Counted from the stretch's first letter, positions 1 to 10,047 are shown. The stretch is DNA of 64,000 nucleotides from Actinacidiphila acididurans (GCF_016918855.1 NZ_JADKYB010000002.1:248001-312000); one strand, 5' to 3'. The notes: generated by a model not told the origin, from the letters alone. Translations and numbers: made by a program.

Positions 1-590
1 GCCCACACCGCGAACCGGGTCCCGGTCACCCCCTCGTGCTCCATCACCCGCGAACCCAGCGCCCGCCACAGCTCCTCGTGCCGGCCCTCGCCGATCAAAT
101 GCAGGTCCAGCTCCCCGAGCGCCGGCAGGAACCGGTACGGGTCGTCTGCGACGTGCTCCCCGTCCTCGTACGTCACCGCCACTTTGTATGCGGGGATCCG
201 CTCCAACGGCACCAGCGCGGAGAAGAGGCCGTCCCCCTCCGCCGCGAGCTCCACCCGTCGGGCTGCGCCCGCACCCCCCTCGATCAGTACGGCTGCCGCG
301 TGCGCGTAGGGCTTCAGCACGCGGAACCGCACTCCGCCCGCGTCATGATGCGCCCCGAGCAATCCGTGCGGGTCGTGATGTGTGCCGTGCAGCAGGCGCC
401 ACCGGTCGCCTTCGGCGAGGCTGTTGGGGGCGGTTCCCTTCGGGGATTCCTTGCGGGTGCTTGCCGCTGACGCCGCGTCCGCCCTCGGCGCCGTACCCGA
501 AGCTTTCGGGCGCACAGTTTCTTCGCTGTAGCCGCGCGCGGCGGCCTCGGGCGTGCGGCCGGACGAACGGTCAGGTGTGCGCGAGCTCAC
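1..590 (-). CDS. glgB: 1,4-alpha-glucan branching enzyme GlgB, N-terminal part (runs off the window)
   Basis: Only about the first 196 codons are present; the rest lies beyond base 1. The GTG at 590 is chosen because a GAGGAGAG ribosome site lies upstream and no better start follows. A charged, low-complexity N-terminal extension of roughly 60 residues precedes the conserved GlgB N1 domain, where HHDPHGLLGAH and a later RFRVLKPYAHAA are visible. Branching enzymes cut alpha-1,4 chains and rejoin them by alpha-1,6 bonds. The position downstream of glgE, treS and mak on the same strand is the GlgE-pathway arrangement, so the enzyme probably branches glucan made from maltose-1-phosphate. The catalytic GH13 barrel cannot be checked here. 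Family call is strong from the N1 domain plus context. Confidence 0.88.
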   Translation of the reverse strand, partial: MSSRTPDRSSGRTPEAAARGYSEETVRPKASGTAPRADAASAASTRKESPKGTAPNSLAEGDRWRLLHGTHHDPHGLLGAHHDAGGVRFRVLKPYAHAAAVLIEGGAGAARRVELAAEGDGLFSALVPLERIPAYKVAVTYEDGEHVADDPYRFLPALGELDLHLIGEGRHEELWRALGSRVMEHEGVTGTRFAVW

Positions 591-637
591 GGCGGGTTCT
601 CTCCTCGACGTTGCGTTTACGGGGTGCGGTCACAAAC

Positions 638-795
638 AGGGGCGCGGGGAACTGCGCGACCAGCCCAATTCCGTGGCGCGGGTCGCCACCGGCCCGAAGG
701 GGCAGTTGCTGTCGCATCCGGACCTCCCCCAGAGCCTTCGGCCTGGGGGCACCCCCAGCCGGTGGGTGGTTGCTCGCGCAGTTCCCCGCGCCCCT
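638..795. repeat. composite inverted intergenic repeat (GGGGCGCGGGGAACTGCGCG family)
   Basis: A left arm at 638-667 containing AGGGGCGCGGGGAACTGCG is matched by its reverse complement at 774-795. Between them lies a second hairpin built from CCCCCAGAGCC, TTCG and GGCCTGGGGG. The element sits between glgB and mak. The same core recurs at 22141-22169 and 55304-55332, with shorter relatives at 21973-21998 and 22043-22066. This kind of mobile-looking palindrome is common in streptomycete intergenic DNA. A structural or terminator role is inference. Confidence 0.75.
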
Positions 796-798
796 GCG

Positions 799-855
799 GG
801 GCGCTCCCGGCGAACCGCCCGCCGCCAGGCGGGGCCCGGGTACTCCCGGCGAACC
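799..855. repeat. intergenic repeat bounded by CTCCCGGCGAACC
   Basis: A stretch of about 55 bp is bounded by two copies of CCCGGCGAACC and contains a CGCCGCCAGGCGGG core. A second copy, with the same order of blocks, lies at about 41083-41172 downstream of the TetR-linked MFS gene. It abuts the mak stop codon here, so it may also act as a transcription end or mRNA 3' structure; that role is inferred. Confidence 0.6.
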
Positions 856-856
856 C

Positions 857-2275
857 TCATCGCGACGGCACCGCCGTGGCCAGGCGCGCGAGCGCCGACA
901 AAGGGATAGGAAGCCAGGCAGGCCGGTGCCTGGCTTCATAGCGGGCCTCGTACACCGCCTTGTCCGTCTCGAAGGCCCGTATGAGGACGGGCTGTTCCCG
1001 CGGATCGGCCCCGGAGACCTCGGCGTAGCCGAGACAGAAGGCGTCGCGGTGCCGGGCGGCCCACGCCCCGTTGCCGCTGTGGTGGGCGGCGTAGTCGAAG
1101 GACCGCAGCATGCCGGCGACGTCCTGGACCGGGGGAGCCGGGCGGCGGCGCTCGGCGAGGGGGCGGGCCGGTTCGCCCTCGAAGTCGATGAGGACCCACT
1201 CCCGGTCGGGGCCGCGCAGGGCCTGCCCGAGGTGGAGGTCGCCGTGGATGCGCTGGGCGGTGACCGTGCCACGGGCACCCGTGCTCGCGCCGAGTTTGGC
1301 CAGGTCGTCGTAGGCGGCGCGCAGGGCGGCGGCGTAGGGGCGGACCGCCGGGACCTCGGCCGCGGTCTCCTCCAGGCGGTGGGTCATGCCGGCGGCGAGA
1401 CGTTCCAGCGCCTCGCCGCCGAGTTCCTGGACGGGCAGCGCGGCGGCCAGGGAGGCGTGCACCTCGGCGGTGGCGCGGCCGAGCGCGGCGGCCTCGGCGC
1501 GGAAGTCGCCGTCCTCGGCCACGGAGGCGAGGGCGAGTGCCCAGCCGTCGGTGGAGCCGGGCAGGAAGCGTTGCAGTACGCCCAGCGTCATCGGCTCGCC
1601 GTCACCGGCCGGGTCGGCGGAGTCCGCCTCGAACCAGGCCACCGGCTCGGCGACCCGCCGTGAGCCGGCCCGGGCCAGGGCGAGCGACAGTTCCAGGTCG
1701 GGGTTGGCGCCCGGCGAGACCCGGCGGAACAGCTTGAGGATGAACGCGTCGCCGTACACCACCGAGGTGTTGGACTGCTCGGCGGTGGACACCCGCGGGG
1801 TCAGCCCCGGCGGGAACTGGGCGTGCGGCTCGGTGGTGAAGCGCAGCCGCCCGATCCGGCCCGGCATCCGCAGCCGTTCCAGCAGCAGCGCGGCCAGCCG
1901 GGGGTCGTGCGGGGCGTCGTAGAGGGTCAGGCCGTCGTAGGGGCCGCCGACCGCGGGGCCGAGGGCGGCGCGCACCAGTGCCGAGGGCAGCAGCGGATGG
2001 GCGCCGAGCAGCAGTTGGTAGCGGTCGGCGGGGCGGCCGGGCTGGGTCACGTCGATGAGCACGTGCAGCAGGCCGAGCGGGCCGAGCCGGCCACCGGGCG
2101 GCACCAGTTCCGTGGCGGAGGTCAGGCGGAACTCGCCCACCGGCAGGCCCTTCCCGGCGAACCAGCGCTGCCGTGGCAGCCAGGCCCGCAGCAACGGGTC
2201 GAGCGAGCTCATCAGGCCCGGCACCAGGGCGCGTCCGGTGGCGGGCGGGACACGGGTCCAGGAGCTGTCCGACAT
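857..2275 (-). CDS. mak: maltokinase (Pep2/Mak)
   Basis: The product phosphorylates maltose with ATP to give maltose-1-phosphate, the donor used by GlgE. The 472-residue length fits the family. Visible marks are the N-terminal cap (WLPRQRWFAGKG near residues 33-43), the kinase-like catalytic loop IHGDLHLGQAL near residue 343 and the metal-binding VLIDFEGEPARPLAERR near 360. The ATG at 2275 follows an AAAGGA ribosome site. An in-frame upstream extension reads through non-conserved sequence and is rejected. It lies downstream of treS but is separated by 385 bp and a probable terminator, so it may have its own promoter in 2276-2625. In some actinobacteria treS and mak are fused; here they are separate. 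Confidence 0.93.
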   Translation of the reverse strand: MSDSSWTRVPPATGRALVPGLMSSLDPLLRAWLPRQRWFAGKGLPVGEFRLTSATELVPPGGRLGPLGLLHVLIDVTQPGRPADRYQLLLGAHPLLPSALVRAALGPAVGGPYDGLTLYDAPHDPRLAALLLERLRMPGRIGRLRFTTEPHAQFPPGLTPRVSTAEQSNTSVVYGDAFILKLFRRVSPGANPDLELSLALARAGSRRVAEPVAWFEADSADPAGDGEPMTLGVLQRFLPGSTDGWALALASVAEDGDFRAEAAALGRATAEVHASLAAALPVQELGGEALERLAAGMTHRLEETAAEVPAVRPYAAALRAAYDDLAKLGASTGARGTVTAQRIHGDLHLGQALRGPDREWVLIDFEGEPARPLAERRRPAPPVQDVAGMLRSFDYAAHHSGNGAWAARHRDAFCLGYAEVSGADPREQPVLIRAFETDKAVYEARYEARHRPAWLPIPLSALARLATAVPSR

Positions 2276-2660
2276 GGCGTCCTTTCCCCGGGGGAGTCGC
2301 GCACCCGGCCGCGCGTGCGAACGGCAGGGGGCGCCAGCCTCCCGGATGACGGGTTCGGGCTGTCCGACGACACGGGGGAGCCTGCCCCGGGCGGGTGACA
2401 GGAAACCGCCGTACGGTGGGGTGCGCGGCCGGTACGGGCCGGCGGTCCCCGGGGGTGCGGGGGACACGGCCACGAAGTGCTGCGGGGGTACGTCTGGATA
2501 CTGCCAAAGGTGCCCGGCACCCGCTACTCGGACGGGGCACCGCGGGAGCGGACCGACACCGTCCGGGCCGGTCTGCGCCGGTCCGGGCGACCGTACGGCC
2601 CGGGCTGTCCGACGTGTGCCGTCACGGGGGGCCGAACCGTAGAAGCCGGCCCCCCGGTCG
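2276..2660. other. treS-mak spacer, no gene seen
   Basis: This 385 bp spacer has no convincing coding content: frames open on both strands lack family similarity and plausible starts. It contains a probable treS terminator at its treS end (2626-2655) and is otherwise very GC-rich. A mak promoter must be here if mak is transcribed separately, but I cannot pick hexamers with confidence. Confidence 0.5.
2626..2655 (-). terminator. probable terminator of glgE-treS
   Basis: GGGGGGCCG (2626-2634) pairs with CGGCCCCCC (2647-2655) around a 12 nt loop, just beyond the treS stop codon. The 9 bp perfect GC stem is strong. There is no clear T run, as is usual in streptomycetes. Confidence 0.6.
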
Positions 2661-4361
2661 TCAGGACGGGTCCTTGCGCAGCCGGAACCAGTAGAAGCCG
2701 TGTCCCGCCAGGGTGAGCAGGTACGGCAACTGGCCGATCGCGGGGAAGCGCACCCCGCCGATCAGCTCCACGGGGTGGCGGCCGGCGAACTGCCGCAGGT
2801 CCAGCTCGGTGGGCTGGGCGAACCGCGAGAAGTTGTTCACGCACAGCACCAGGTCGTCGCCGTCCTCCCGCAGGAAGGCCAGCACCGCCGGGTTGCTGGA
2901 GGCCAACTCGGTGTACGAGCCCAGGCCGAACGCGCGGTTCTGCTTGCGGATCTCGATCATCCGCCGGGTCCAGTGCAGCAGCGAGCTGGGCGAGCTCATC
3001 TGCGCCTCGACGTTGGTGACCTGGTAGCCGTAGACCGGGTCCATGATCGTCGGAAGGTAGAGCCGGCCCGGGTCGCTGGAGGAGAAGCCGGCGTTGCGGT
3101 CCGGGGTCCACTGCATGGGGGTGCGCACCGCGTCGCGGTCGCCGAGCCAGATGTTGTCGCCCATGCCGATCTCGTCGCCGTAATAGAGGATGGGCGACCC
3201 GGGCAGCGACAGCAGCAGCGCGGTGAACAGCTCGATCTGGTTGCGGTCGTTGTCCAGCAGCGGCGCCAGGCGCCGGCGGATGCCGATGTTGGCACGCATC
3301 CGCGGGTCCTTGGCGTACTCGCTGTACATGTAGTCGCGCTCCTCGTCGGTGACCATCTCCAGGGTCAGCTCGTCGTGGTTGCGCAGGAAGATCCCCCACT
3401 GGGTGCCCGCCGGGATCGCCGGGGTCTTGGCCAGGATCTCCGAGACCGGGTAGCGCGACTCGCGGCGCACCGCCATGAAGATCCGCGGCATCACCGGGAA
3501 GTGGAAGGCCATGTGGCACTCGTCGCCGCCGGACTGGAAGTCGCCGAAGTAGTCCACGACGTCCTCGGGCCACTGGTTGGCCTCGGCCAGCAGCACGGTG
3601 TCCGGGTAGCTGGCGTCGATCTCGGCCCGTACCCGCTTGAGGAACTGGTGCGTGCGCGGCAGGTTCTCGCAGTTGGTGCCCTCCTCCTGGTAGAGGTAGG
3701 GCACCGCGTCCAGCCGGAACCCGTCGATGCCCAGGTCCAGCCAGAACCGCAGCGCCGCCAGGATCTCCTCCTGGACGGCCGGGTTCTCGTAGTTCAGGTC
3801 CGGCTGGTGGGAGAAGAACCGGTGCCAGTAGTACTGCTTGCGCACCGGGTCGAAGGTCCAGTTCGAGGTCTCGGTGTCGACGAAGATGACCCGGGCGTCG
3901 GGGAACTGCTTGTCGTCGTCCGCCCAGGTGTAGTAGTCGCCGTACGGGCCTTCCGGGTCGCTGCGGGAGGCCTGGAACCACGGGTGCTGGTCGCTGGTGT
4001 GGTTCATGACGAAGTCGATGATGACGCGCATGCCCCGCTGGTGCGCGGCGTCCACGAATTCCACGAAGTCGGCCAGGTCGCCGAACTCCGGCAGCACCGA
4101 GGTGTAGTCGGAGACGTCGTACCCGCCGTCGCGCAGCGGCGAGTTGAAGAAGGGCGGCAGCCACAGACAGTCCACGCCGAGCCACTGCAGGTAGTCCAGC
4201 TTGGCGGTGATGCCCTTCAGGTCGCCGACACCGTCGCCGTTGCTGTCCTGGAAGGACCGGACGAGGACTTCGTAGAACACCGCCCGTTTGAACCAGTCGG
4301 GATCACGGTCCTTGACGGGGGTGTCCTCGAAGGTGTCAGGGACGGGTTCGTTGACGATCAA
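2661..4361 (-). CDS. treS: trehalose synthase (maltose alpha-D-glucosyltransferase) TreS
   Basis: TreS interconverts trehalose and maltose and feeds maltokinase. The 566-residue product is a GH13 protein: nucleophile Asp near 218 in [13 protein letters not shown], acid/base Glu near 260 in [13 protein letters not shown], and transition-state Asp near 330 in [10 protein letters not shown], with the [14 protein letters not shown] block near 116-129. The start is an unusual TTG at 4361. It follows a GGAGG site by nine bases and overlaps the glgE stop in a TTGA arrangement, so translation is probably coupled to glgE. A longer reading frame upstream exists only as an overlap of glgE. Usual length for stand-alone TreS. 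Confidence 0.94.
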   Translation of the reverse strand: MIVNEPVPDTFEDTPVKDRDPDWFKRAVFYEVLVRSFQDSNGDGVGDLKGITAKLDYLQWLGVDCLWLPPFFNSPLRDGGYDVSDYTSVLPEFGDLADFVEFVDAAHQRGMRVIIDFVMNHTSDQHPWFQASRSDPEGPYGDYYTWADDDKQFPDARVIFVDTETSNWTFDPVRKQYYWHRFFSHQPDLNYENPAVQEEILAALRFWLDLGIDGFRLDAVPYLYQEEGTNCENLPRTHQFLKRVRAEIDASYPDTVLLAEANQWPEDVVDYFGDFQSGGDECHMAFHFPVMPRIFMAVRRESRYPVSEILAKTPAIPAGTQWGIFLRNHDELTLEMVTDEERDYMYSEYAKDPRMRANIGIRRRLAPLLDNDRNQIELFTALLLSLPGSPILYYGDEIGMGDNIWLGDRDAVRTPMQWTPDRNAGFSSSDPGRLYLPTIMDPVYGYQVTNVEAQMSSPSSLLHWTRRMIEIRKQNRAFGLGSYTELASSNPAVLAFLREDGDDLVLCVNNFSRFAQPTELDLRQFAGRHPVELIGGVRFPAIGQLPYLLTLAGHGFYWFRLRKDPS

Positions 4362-6343
4362 CTGAGTGACCCTCCGATCGATGGAGACGGTCGCAGCGAC
4401 AAGATGTGCGCGGGCGCACGGCCCGGCTCCAGGCGCACATAGTTGTCCCTGCCCCAGTGGTAGGTCTCCCCGGTGAGCTCGTCGCGCACCGGGAACGACT
4501 CGTGCCAGGAGAGGCCGAGTTCTGGCATGTTCAACGACAGCGTCGCCTCCTGGGTGTGGAACGGGTCCAGGTTGACGACCACCAGTACGACGTCCCCGCC
4601 GCGCCGCTTGGAGTAGGCCATGAGCGCCGGGTTGTCCACGTCGTGGAAGGTGATGTCCCGCAGTTGCTGCAGCGCCGGGTGGCGGCGGCGCAGCCGGTTG
4701 AGGGTGCTGATCAGCGGGGCCAGGGAGCGGCCCGCCGCCTCTTCCGCGGCCCAGTCGCGCGGCCGCAGTTCGTACTTCTCGGAGTCGAGGTACTCCTCGC
4801 TGCCCGGGTGGGCGGGGGTCGCTTCGCACAGTTCGAACCCCGCGTACACCCCCCAGCTCGGGGACAGCGTCGCGGCCAGCACGGCCCGGGTCTCGAAGGC
4901 CGGCCGACCGCCGTTCTGCAGGTAGGCGTGCAGGATGTCAGGGGTGTTGACGAAGAAGTTGGGGCGCATCCAGGCGGCGGTCCCGCCGCTGAGCTCGCGC
5001 ACGTAGTCGGTGAGCTCGTCCTTGCCGTTGCGCCAGGTGAAGTACGTGTACGACTGCTGGAACCCGATCTGGCCGAGCGTGTTCATCATGGCCGGGCGGG
5101 TGAAGGCCTCGGCGAGGAAGATCACGTCGGGGTCGGTGCGGTTGATGTCGGCGATGACCTTCTCCCAGAAGACCACCGGCTTGGTGTGCGGGTTGTCCAC
5201 CCGGAAGATCCGCACCCCGTGGCTCATCCAGTGCCGCAGCACCCGCAGCGTCTCGCGCACCAGGCCGTCGAAGTCCTGGTCGAACGCGATGGGGTAGATG
5301 TCCTGGTACTTCTTCGGCGGGTTCTCCGCGTACGCGATGGTGCCGTCGGCGCGGTGCGCGAACCACTCCGGGTGCTTGGCGACCCAGGGGTGGTCCGGGG
5401 AGCACTGGAGGGCGAAGTCGAGCGCCACCTCAAGGCGCAGCTCGCGGGCCCGCGCCACGAAGGCGTCGAAGTCGGCCAGGGTGCCCAGGTCCGGGTGGAT
5501 CGCGTCGTGACCGCCCTCGGGGGCGCCGATCGCCCAGGGCGAGCCCACGTCGTACGGGCCCGGGGTCAGCGTGTTGTTGCGGCCCTTGCGGAAGGCGGTG
5601 CCGATGGGGTGGATCGGCGGCAGGTACACCACGTCGAAGCCCATGGCGGCGACCGCCGGCAGCCGCTCGGCGGCGGTGCGGAAGGTACCCGAGCGGGGCG
5701 GCTCGCCCTCGGTGACCACCGCGCCCTCGGAACGCGGGAAGAACTCGTACCACGAGCCGAACAGCGCGCGCTCCCGCTCCACGTGCAGCGGCAGCGGGCG
5801 GGAGGCGGAGACCAGCTCGCGCAGCGGGTGCCGGTCGAGCACCGCGACCACCTCGGGGGCCAGCGCCGCCCGGTGCCGGTCGGCGGCCAGCCGGGTGGTG
5901 TCGCGCAGCACGTCGACGGCGGCCAGCACCACCGCGCGGCCGGCGCTCTTGGGTACCCCGGCGGCGGCCCGCTCGTGCAGCAGGGCACCCTCGGCGAGCA
6001 CCAGTTCGGTGTCGATGCCGGCCGGGATCTTCACCTCCGCCACGTGCCGCCAGGTCGCCACGGGGTCCGACCAGGCCTCGACGGTGTACGTCCAGCGGCC
6101 TTCGGCGGTGGGCGTGACGAACGCGCCCCACCGGTCGGTGCCGGGGGACAGTTCGCGCATGGGCGTCCAGGGGCCGGACCGGCCGGCGGGGTCGCGGAGC
6201 ACCACGTTGGCGGCCACCGCGTCATGACCCTCGCGGAAGACGGTTGCCGTCACCTGGAACGTCTCGCCGACCACCGCTTTCGCCGGCCGGCGGCCGCAGT
6301 CCACGGCCGGACGGACATCGAGAACGGGAATACGACCGATCAT
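4358..6343 (-). CDS. glgE: alpha-1,4-glucan:maltose-1-phosphate maltosyltransferase GlgE
   Basis: GlgE transfers maltosyl units from alpha-maltose-1-phosphate onto alpha-1,4-glucans and is the committed polymerising step of this pathway. The 661-residue length is typical. The nucleophile Asp383 lies in [12 protein letters not shown] and the acid/base Glu412 in [14 protein letters not shown], the 29-residue spacing known for streptomycete GlgE. The N-terminal beta-sandwich ([17 protein letters not shown]) precedes the GH13_3 barrel, and [15 protein letters not shown] is conserved. The ATG at 6343 follows GGTGAGG. It is first gene of a glgE-treS pair, divergent from glgP. Streptomycetes often carry two glgE loci, so this may be one of two copies. 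Confidence 0.96.
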   Translation of the reverse strand: MIGRIPVLDVRPAVDCGRRPAKAVVGETFQVTATVFREGHDAVAANVVLRDPAGRSGPWTPMRELSPGTDRWGAFVTPTAEGRWTYTVEAWSDPVATWRHVAEVKIPAGIDTELVLAEGALLHERAAAGVPKSAGRAVVLAAVDVLRDTTRLAADRHRAALAPEVVAVLDRHPLRELVSASRPLPLHVERERALFGSWYEFFPRSEGAVVTEGEPPRSGTFRTAAERLPAVAAMGFDVVYLPPIHPIGTAFRKGRNNTLTPGPYDVGSPWAIGAPEGGHDAIHPDLGTLADFDAFVARARELRLEVALDFALQCSPDHPWVAKHPEWFAHRADGTIAYAENPPKKYQDIYPIAFDQDFDGLVRETLRVLRHWMSHGVRIFRVDNPHTKPVVFWEKVIADINRTDPDVIFLAEAFTRPAMMNTLGQIGFQQSYTYFTWRNGKDELTDYVRELSGGTAAWMRPNFFVNTPDILHAYLQNGGRPAFETRAVLAATLSPSWGVYAGFELCEATPAHPGSEEYLDSEKYELRPRDWAAEEAAGRSLAPLISTLNRLRRRHPALQQLRDITFHDVDNPALMAYSKRRGGDVVLVVVNLDPFHTQEATLSLNMPELGLSWHESFPVRDELTGETYHWGRDNYVRLEPGRAPAHILSLRPSPSIGGSLS

Positions 6344-6990
6344 TTCCTCACCTGGCAGTTCGGGTTCCCGGCAGCGCGGGAGACAGGACGGCGGCCCCCG
6401 CTCTTTTTAACTGTTCTTGGCCATGGGGGCCTGTCCGCGTGGCCACTCGGGTCCGCGTTCACCCGGGTGGCGGGACCAGGGGAAGCCTGCCCGGAGGAGC
6501 GGCGCCTACGGCTGCTGCGATGGGTGATTCTGATGCGTTGCGTGCTCGGCTGCGAAACGGGACGGGGGCATGCACGAACCAGATTGCTCCCTTGTCTACG
6601 CGCGAAGCCAGCCACCTGACGGGCTTTCGGGAGCGCGCCGCCGAAGCCCCAACTTGCGCCCCCGGCGCATAAGCCGTCCATGTCCTTATTGCTCCCCCGT
6701 TCCAGCGCGAGTGCGCCCCTGAACGCGCCCCCGCGTACGCCTGTGCACCCCGCGAAGCTCCCGAAGAGCGGCGCGGGGGTCGTGCGGTTCAAGCCACCAG
6801 GATCGCACCCGATCGCCCACGGCGCACGGCCCGTGATCCGTTCCCTCACATCCGCGCACACTGTCCCGCAAGCGCCCGGCGCCCGTCCACCGAAACGGTT
6901 CGCTTCAATGAGCCGCCGTTCGAGCGTTTGAACCAGCGGATCGCGGAGAGAGGCCACAGCGCCCCTGCTCGCGGGACTACGGTCGGGGAT
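6344..6990. promoter_or_regulatory. divergent glgE/glgP control region
   Basis: This 647 bp region separates the start codons of glgE (minus) and glgP (plus) and holds no convincing gene. It must contain promoters for both. Near glgE there is an AT-rich patch (CTTTTTAACTGTTCTTGG, about 6401-6420). Near glgP, GGTTC at 6897-6901 and GAACC at 6930-6934 form a loose inverted pair within CGAAACGGTTCGCTTCAATG. I cannot assign a regulator. Confidence 0.45.
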
Positions 6991-9618
6991 GTGAAGGCAA
7001 TCCGTCGATTCACCGTGCGCACCGTCCTGCCGGAACCTCTGCGCCCGCTGGGGGAACTGGCCCAGAACCTACGCTGGTCGTGGCACCAGGAGACCAGGGA
7101 GCTGTTCCAGAGCGTCGACCCCGAGGGCTGGCGGGCGGCCCAGGGCGATCCGGTACGGCTGCTCGGCGCCGTCTCCAAGGAGCGGCTCACCGCCCTCGCC
7201 GGTGACCGCCGCTTCCGGCGCCGGCTGGCCGCAGCGGCAGAGGACCTGGCCGACTACCTGGCGGGCCCACGGTGGTACCAAGAACAGCAGGGCCGGCCGG
7301 AAACCAGCGACCTGCCGGCCGCCATCGCCTACTTCTCGCCGGAGTTCGGGATCACCTCGGCGCTGCCGCAGTACAGCGGCGGGCTGGGCATCCTCGCCGG
7401 CGACCATCTGAAATCGGCCAGCGACCTCGGCGTCCCGCTGATCGGCGTCGGCCTGCTCTACCGGCACGGCTACTTCCGGCAGAGCCTGTCCCGGGACGGC
7501 TGGCAGCAGGAGCACTACCCGGTGCTGGACCCGAACTCGATGCCGGTCGACCCGGTCCGCGAGGCCGACGGCCGGCCCGCCGAGGTCGTGCTCACCCTCA
7601 CCGGCGGCCGCAGCCTGCGGGCCCGCATCTGGAAGGCCCAGGTGGGCCGGGTGCCGCTGCTGCTGCTCGACTCCGACGTCGAGGGCAACCAGGCCGCCGA
7701 CCGTGACGTCACCGACCGGCTCTACGGCGGGGGCAGCGAGCACCGCCTGATGCAGGAGATGCTGCTGGGCATCGGCGGGGTGCGGGCCGTACGCGCCTAC
7801 TGCCGCATCACCGGCCACGCCGAGCCCGAGGTCTTCCACACCAACGAGGGCCACGCCGGCTTCCTCGGCCTGGAGCGGATAAGGGAACTGTCCCAGCAGG
7901 GCCTGGACTTCGACGCGGCCCTGGAAGCGGTGCGGGCCGGCACCGTGTTCACCACCCACACCCCGGTCCCGGCCGGCATCGACCGGTTCGACCGCGAGCT
8001 GGTCGCCCGCCACCTCGGCGAGGGCGGCGAGCTGCACGGCGTGGACGTCGGCAGCATCCTCGAGCTGGGCATGGAGACCCAGCCGGGCGGCGACCCCAAC
8101 CTGTTCAACATGGCCGTCATGGGCCTGCGGCTGGCCCAGCGCGCCAACGGCGTGTCCACCCTGCACGGCGCGGTCAGCCGGGAGATGTTCGCCGGCCTGT
8201 GGCCCGGCTTCGACCCGGAGGAGGTGCCGATCACCTCCATCACCAACGGCGTGCACGCCCCCACGTGGGTGGCCCCCGAGGTGCAGCGGCTGGCCGCCCG
8301 CCAGGCCGGCCAGCAGGTCGCCGAGGACGCGATGACGGTGGGCGGCGCCGACCGCTGGAAGTCCGTCGCCGAGATCCCCGACGCCGCGGTCTGGGAGCTG
8401 CGCCGCACCCTGCGCGAACAGCTCGTGGACGACGTACGAACCCGGGTGCGCGCCTCCTGGCGGCAGCGCGGGGCCGGCGAGGCCGAACTCGGCTGGACCG
8501 ACTCCGTCCTGGACCCGGACGTGCTGACCATCGGCTTCGCCCGCCGCGTCCCGTCGTACAAGCGGCTGACCCTGATGCTGCGCGACCCGGACCGGCTGCG
8601 CGCCCTGCTGCTGCACCCCGAGCGGCCGATCCAGATCGTGGTGGCCGGCAAGGCCCACCCGGCCGACGAGGGCGGCAAGCGGCTGGTCCAGGAGCTGGTC
8701 AAGTTCACCGACGACCCGCGGGTGCGGCACCGCATCGTCTTCCTGCCCGACTACGACATGGGCATGGCGCGGCTGCTCTACCCCGGCTGCGACGTGTGGC
8801 TGAACAACCCGCTGCGCCCGCTGGAGGCGTGCGGCACCTCCGGGATGAAGGCCGCGCTCAACGGCTGCCTGAACCTGTCGGTGCTGGACGGCTGGTGGGA
8901 CGAGTGGTTCGACGGCGACAACGGCTGGGCGATCCCCACCGCCGACGGCGTGGCCGACGAGGACCGCCGCGACGAGCTGGAGGCCGCCGCGCTCTACGAC
9001 CTGCTGGAGCGGCAGGTCGCGCCGCGCTTCTACGACCAGGGCCGCGGCGGCCTGCCCGAGCGCTGGATCGAGATGGTCCGGCACACCCTGGCCACCCTCG
9101 GCCCCAAGGTGGTGGCCGGCCGCATGGTCCGCGACTACGTGGAGCGGCTGTACGCCCCGGCCGCCCGCTCGCACCGGGCCATACACGGTCCGGACGCGGC
9201 GGACCTGGCCGCCTGGAAGCGCAAGGTGCGCGGCCACTGGCACGAGGTGACGGTGGAGCACGTGGAGACCGGCTCGACCACGGACACCCCGGAGCTGGGC
9301 GCCACCCTCACCCTGCGGGCCCAGGTCACCCTTGGCGGCCTCGAGCCGGCGGACGTGGACGTGCAGCTCCTGTCCGGCCGGGTGGACGCCGCCGACCGGC
9401 TCGCCTCGCCCGCGGTGGTCTCGCTCAAGCCCACCTCACGCCCGGACGTCTCCGGCCGCTGGTGCTACGAGGGCCCGCTGACCCTGGACCGCACCGGCGC
9501 GTTCGGCTACACCGTCCGGGTGCTGCCCGCCCACAAGCTGCTGGCCGGCCCGGCGGAGCTGGGCCTGGTCACCGTGCCGCCCGAGGCGGAGGGCATGACC
9601 GCGGGCGTCCTGCGGTAG
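6991..9618 (+). CDS. glgP: alpha-glucan (glycogen) phosphorylase GlgP
   Basis: The enzyme releases glucose-1-phosphate from alpha-1,4-glucan ends. The 875-residue product matches the TIGR02094 branch of phosphorylases with an N-terminal extra domain (residues 1-110, RRFTVRTVLPEPLRPLGELA). AIAYFSPEFGI and the PLP-binding segment EACGTSGMKAALNG are present, with Lys620 as the PLP lysine. The GTG at 6991 is chosen because VKAIRRFTVR begins the conserved N terminus; the ribosome site is weak (CGGGGAT). An in-frame ATG at 6928 adds non-conserved residues. It is divergent from the glgE operon and single-gene, ending at a strong hairpin. Degradation opposite synthesis suggests opposing regulation; that is inference. 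Confidence 0.94.
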   Translation: MKAIRRFTVRTVLPEPLRPLGELAQNLRWSWHQETRELFQSVDPEGWRAAQGDPVRLLGAVSKERLTALAGDRRFRRRLAAAAEDLADYLAGPRWYQEQQGRPETSDLPAAIAYFSPEFGITSALPQYSGGLGILAGDHLKSASDLGVPLIGVGLLYRHGYFRQSLSRDGWQQEHYPVLDPNSMPVDPVREADGRPAEVVLTLTGGRSLRARIWKAQVGRVPLLLLDSDVEGNQAADRDVTDRLYGGGSEHRLMQEMLLGIGGVRAVRAYCRITGHAEPEVFHTNEGHAGFLGLERIRELSQQGLDFDAALEAVRAGTVFTTHTPVPAGIDRFDRELVARHLGEGGELHGVDVGSILELGMETQPGGDPNLFNMAVMGLRLAQRANGVSTLHGAVSREMFAGLWPGFDPEEVPITSITNGVHAPTWVAPEVQRLAARQAGQQVAEDAMTVGGADRWKSVAEIPDAAVWELRRTLREQLVDDVRTRVRASWRQRGAGEAELGWTDSVLDPDVLTIGFARRVPSYKRLTLMLRDPDRLRALLLHPERPIQIVVAGKAHPADEGGKRLVQELVKFTDDPRVRHRIVFLPDYDMGMARLLYPGCDVWLNNPLRPLEACGTSGMKAALNGCLNLSVLDGWWDEWFDGDNGWAIPTADGVADEDRRDELEAAALYDLLERQVAPRFYDQGRGGLPERWIEMVRHTLATLGPKVVAGRMVRDYVERLYAPAARSHRAIHGPDAADLAAWKRKVRGHWHEVTVEHVETGSTTDTPELGATLTLRAQVTLGGLEPADVDVQLLSGRVDAADRLASPAVVSLKPTSRPDVSGRWCYEGPLTLDRTGAFGYTVRVLPAHKLLAGPAELGLVTVPPEAEGMTAGVLR

Positions 9619-9647
9619 GGAGCGGGGCCAGGGAGCCCGGAAAGGGC

Positions 9648-9677
9648 GGGGCCCGCACCGATGTCGGTGCGGGCCCC
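9648..9677. terminator. bidirectional terminator between glgP and the cold-shock gene
   Basis: GGGGCCCGCACCG and CGGTGCGGGCCCC form a perfect 13 bp stem with an ATGT loop, between two convergent genes. Confidence 0.85.
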
Positions 9678-9708
9678 GGCCCTGGTCGTGCCGGTGGGCA
9701 CGGAACCG

Positions 9709-9915
9709 TCAGGCCAGCTTGCGGATGTTCTCGGCCTGCGGGCCCTTCACGCCCTGCGTGACGTCGAACTCGACCTTCTGGCCTTCGAGCAGCTCACGGT
9801 AGCCCTGGGCAAGGATGTTGGAGTAGTGCGCGAAGACGTCGGAGCCGCCGCCGTCCTGCTCGATGAAGCCGAAGCCCTTTTCCGAGTTGAACCACTTCAC
9901 GGTTCCGGTTGCCAT
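9709..9915 (-). CDS. cold-shock domain protein (CspA family)
   Basis: This 68-residue single-domain nucleic-acid chaperone carries RNP1 (KGFGFI) and RNP2 (VFAHYS) and begins [17 protein letters not shown], the standard family start. The ATG at 9915 follows a GGAGGAGAG ribosome site; an in-frame upstream extension is not conserved. Such proteins bind single-stranded RNA or DNA and melt secondary structure during cold or stress; streptomycetes have several paralogues and I cannot say which this is. It is transcribed on the same strand as the metalloprotease upstream, but a strong terminator separates them, so it is probably monocistronic. Confidence 0.95.
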   Translation of the reverse strand: MATGTVKWFNSEKGFGFIEQDGGGSDVFAHYSNILAQGYRELLEGQKVEFDVTQGVKGPQAENIRKLA

Positions 9916-10016
9916 GTTCTCTCCTCCGCATGGGGCTGTGTTCGCATCCGCACTGTACGGACCGGGATCGGTGCGGACGATCACCCCACACCGGACACAA
10001 CGTCACAATACGCCTA

Positions 10017-10047
10017 CCCGGGCCGGCAGTGGGGGTGCCGGCCCGGG
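10017..10047 (-). terminator. terminator downstream of the M4 metalloprotease
   Basis: CCCGGGCCGGCA (10017-10028) pairs perfectly with TGCCGGCCCGGG (10036-10047) across a seven-base loop. It separates the protease gene from the cold-shock gene. Confidence 0.75.

Noticed and set aside
188..1663. Plus-strand frames over glgB and mak
   Set aside because: Antisense to strongly conserved genes; no start context.
6340..6957. A 205-codon minus-strand frame upstream of glgE
   Set aside because: It overlaps the likely promoters, has atypical Arg/Gly-rich content and no recognised similarity. Treated as non-coding.
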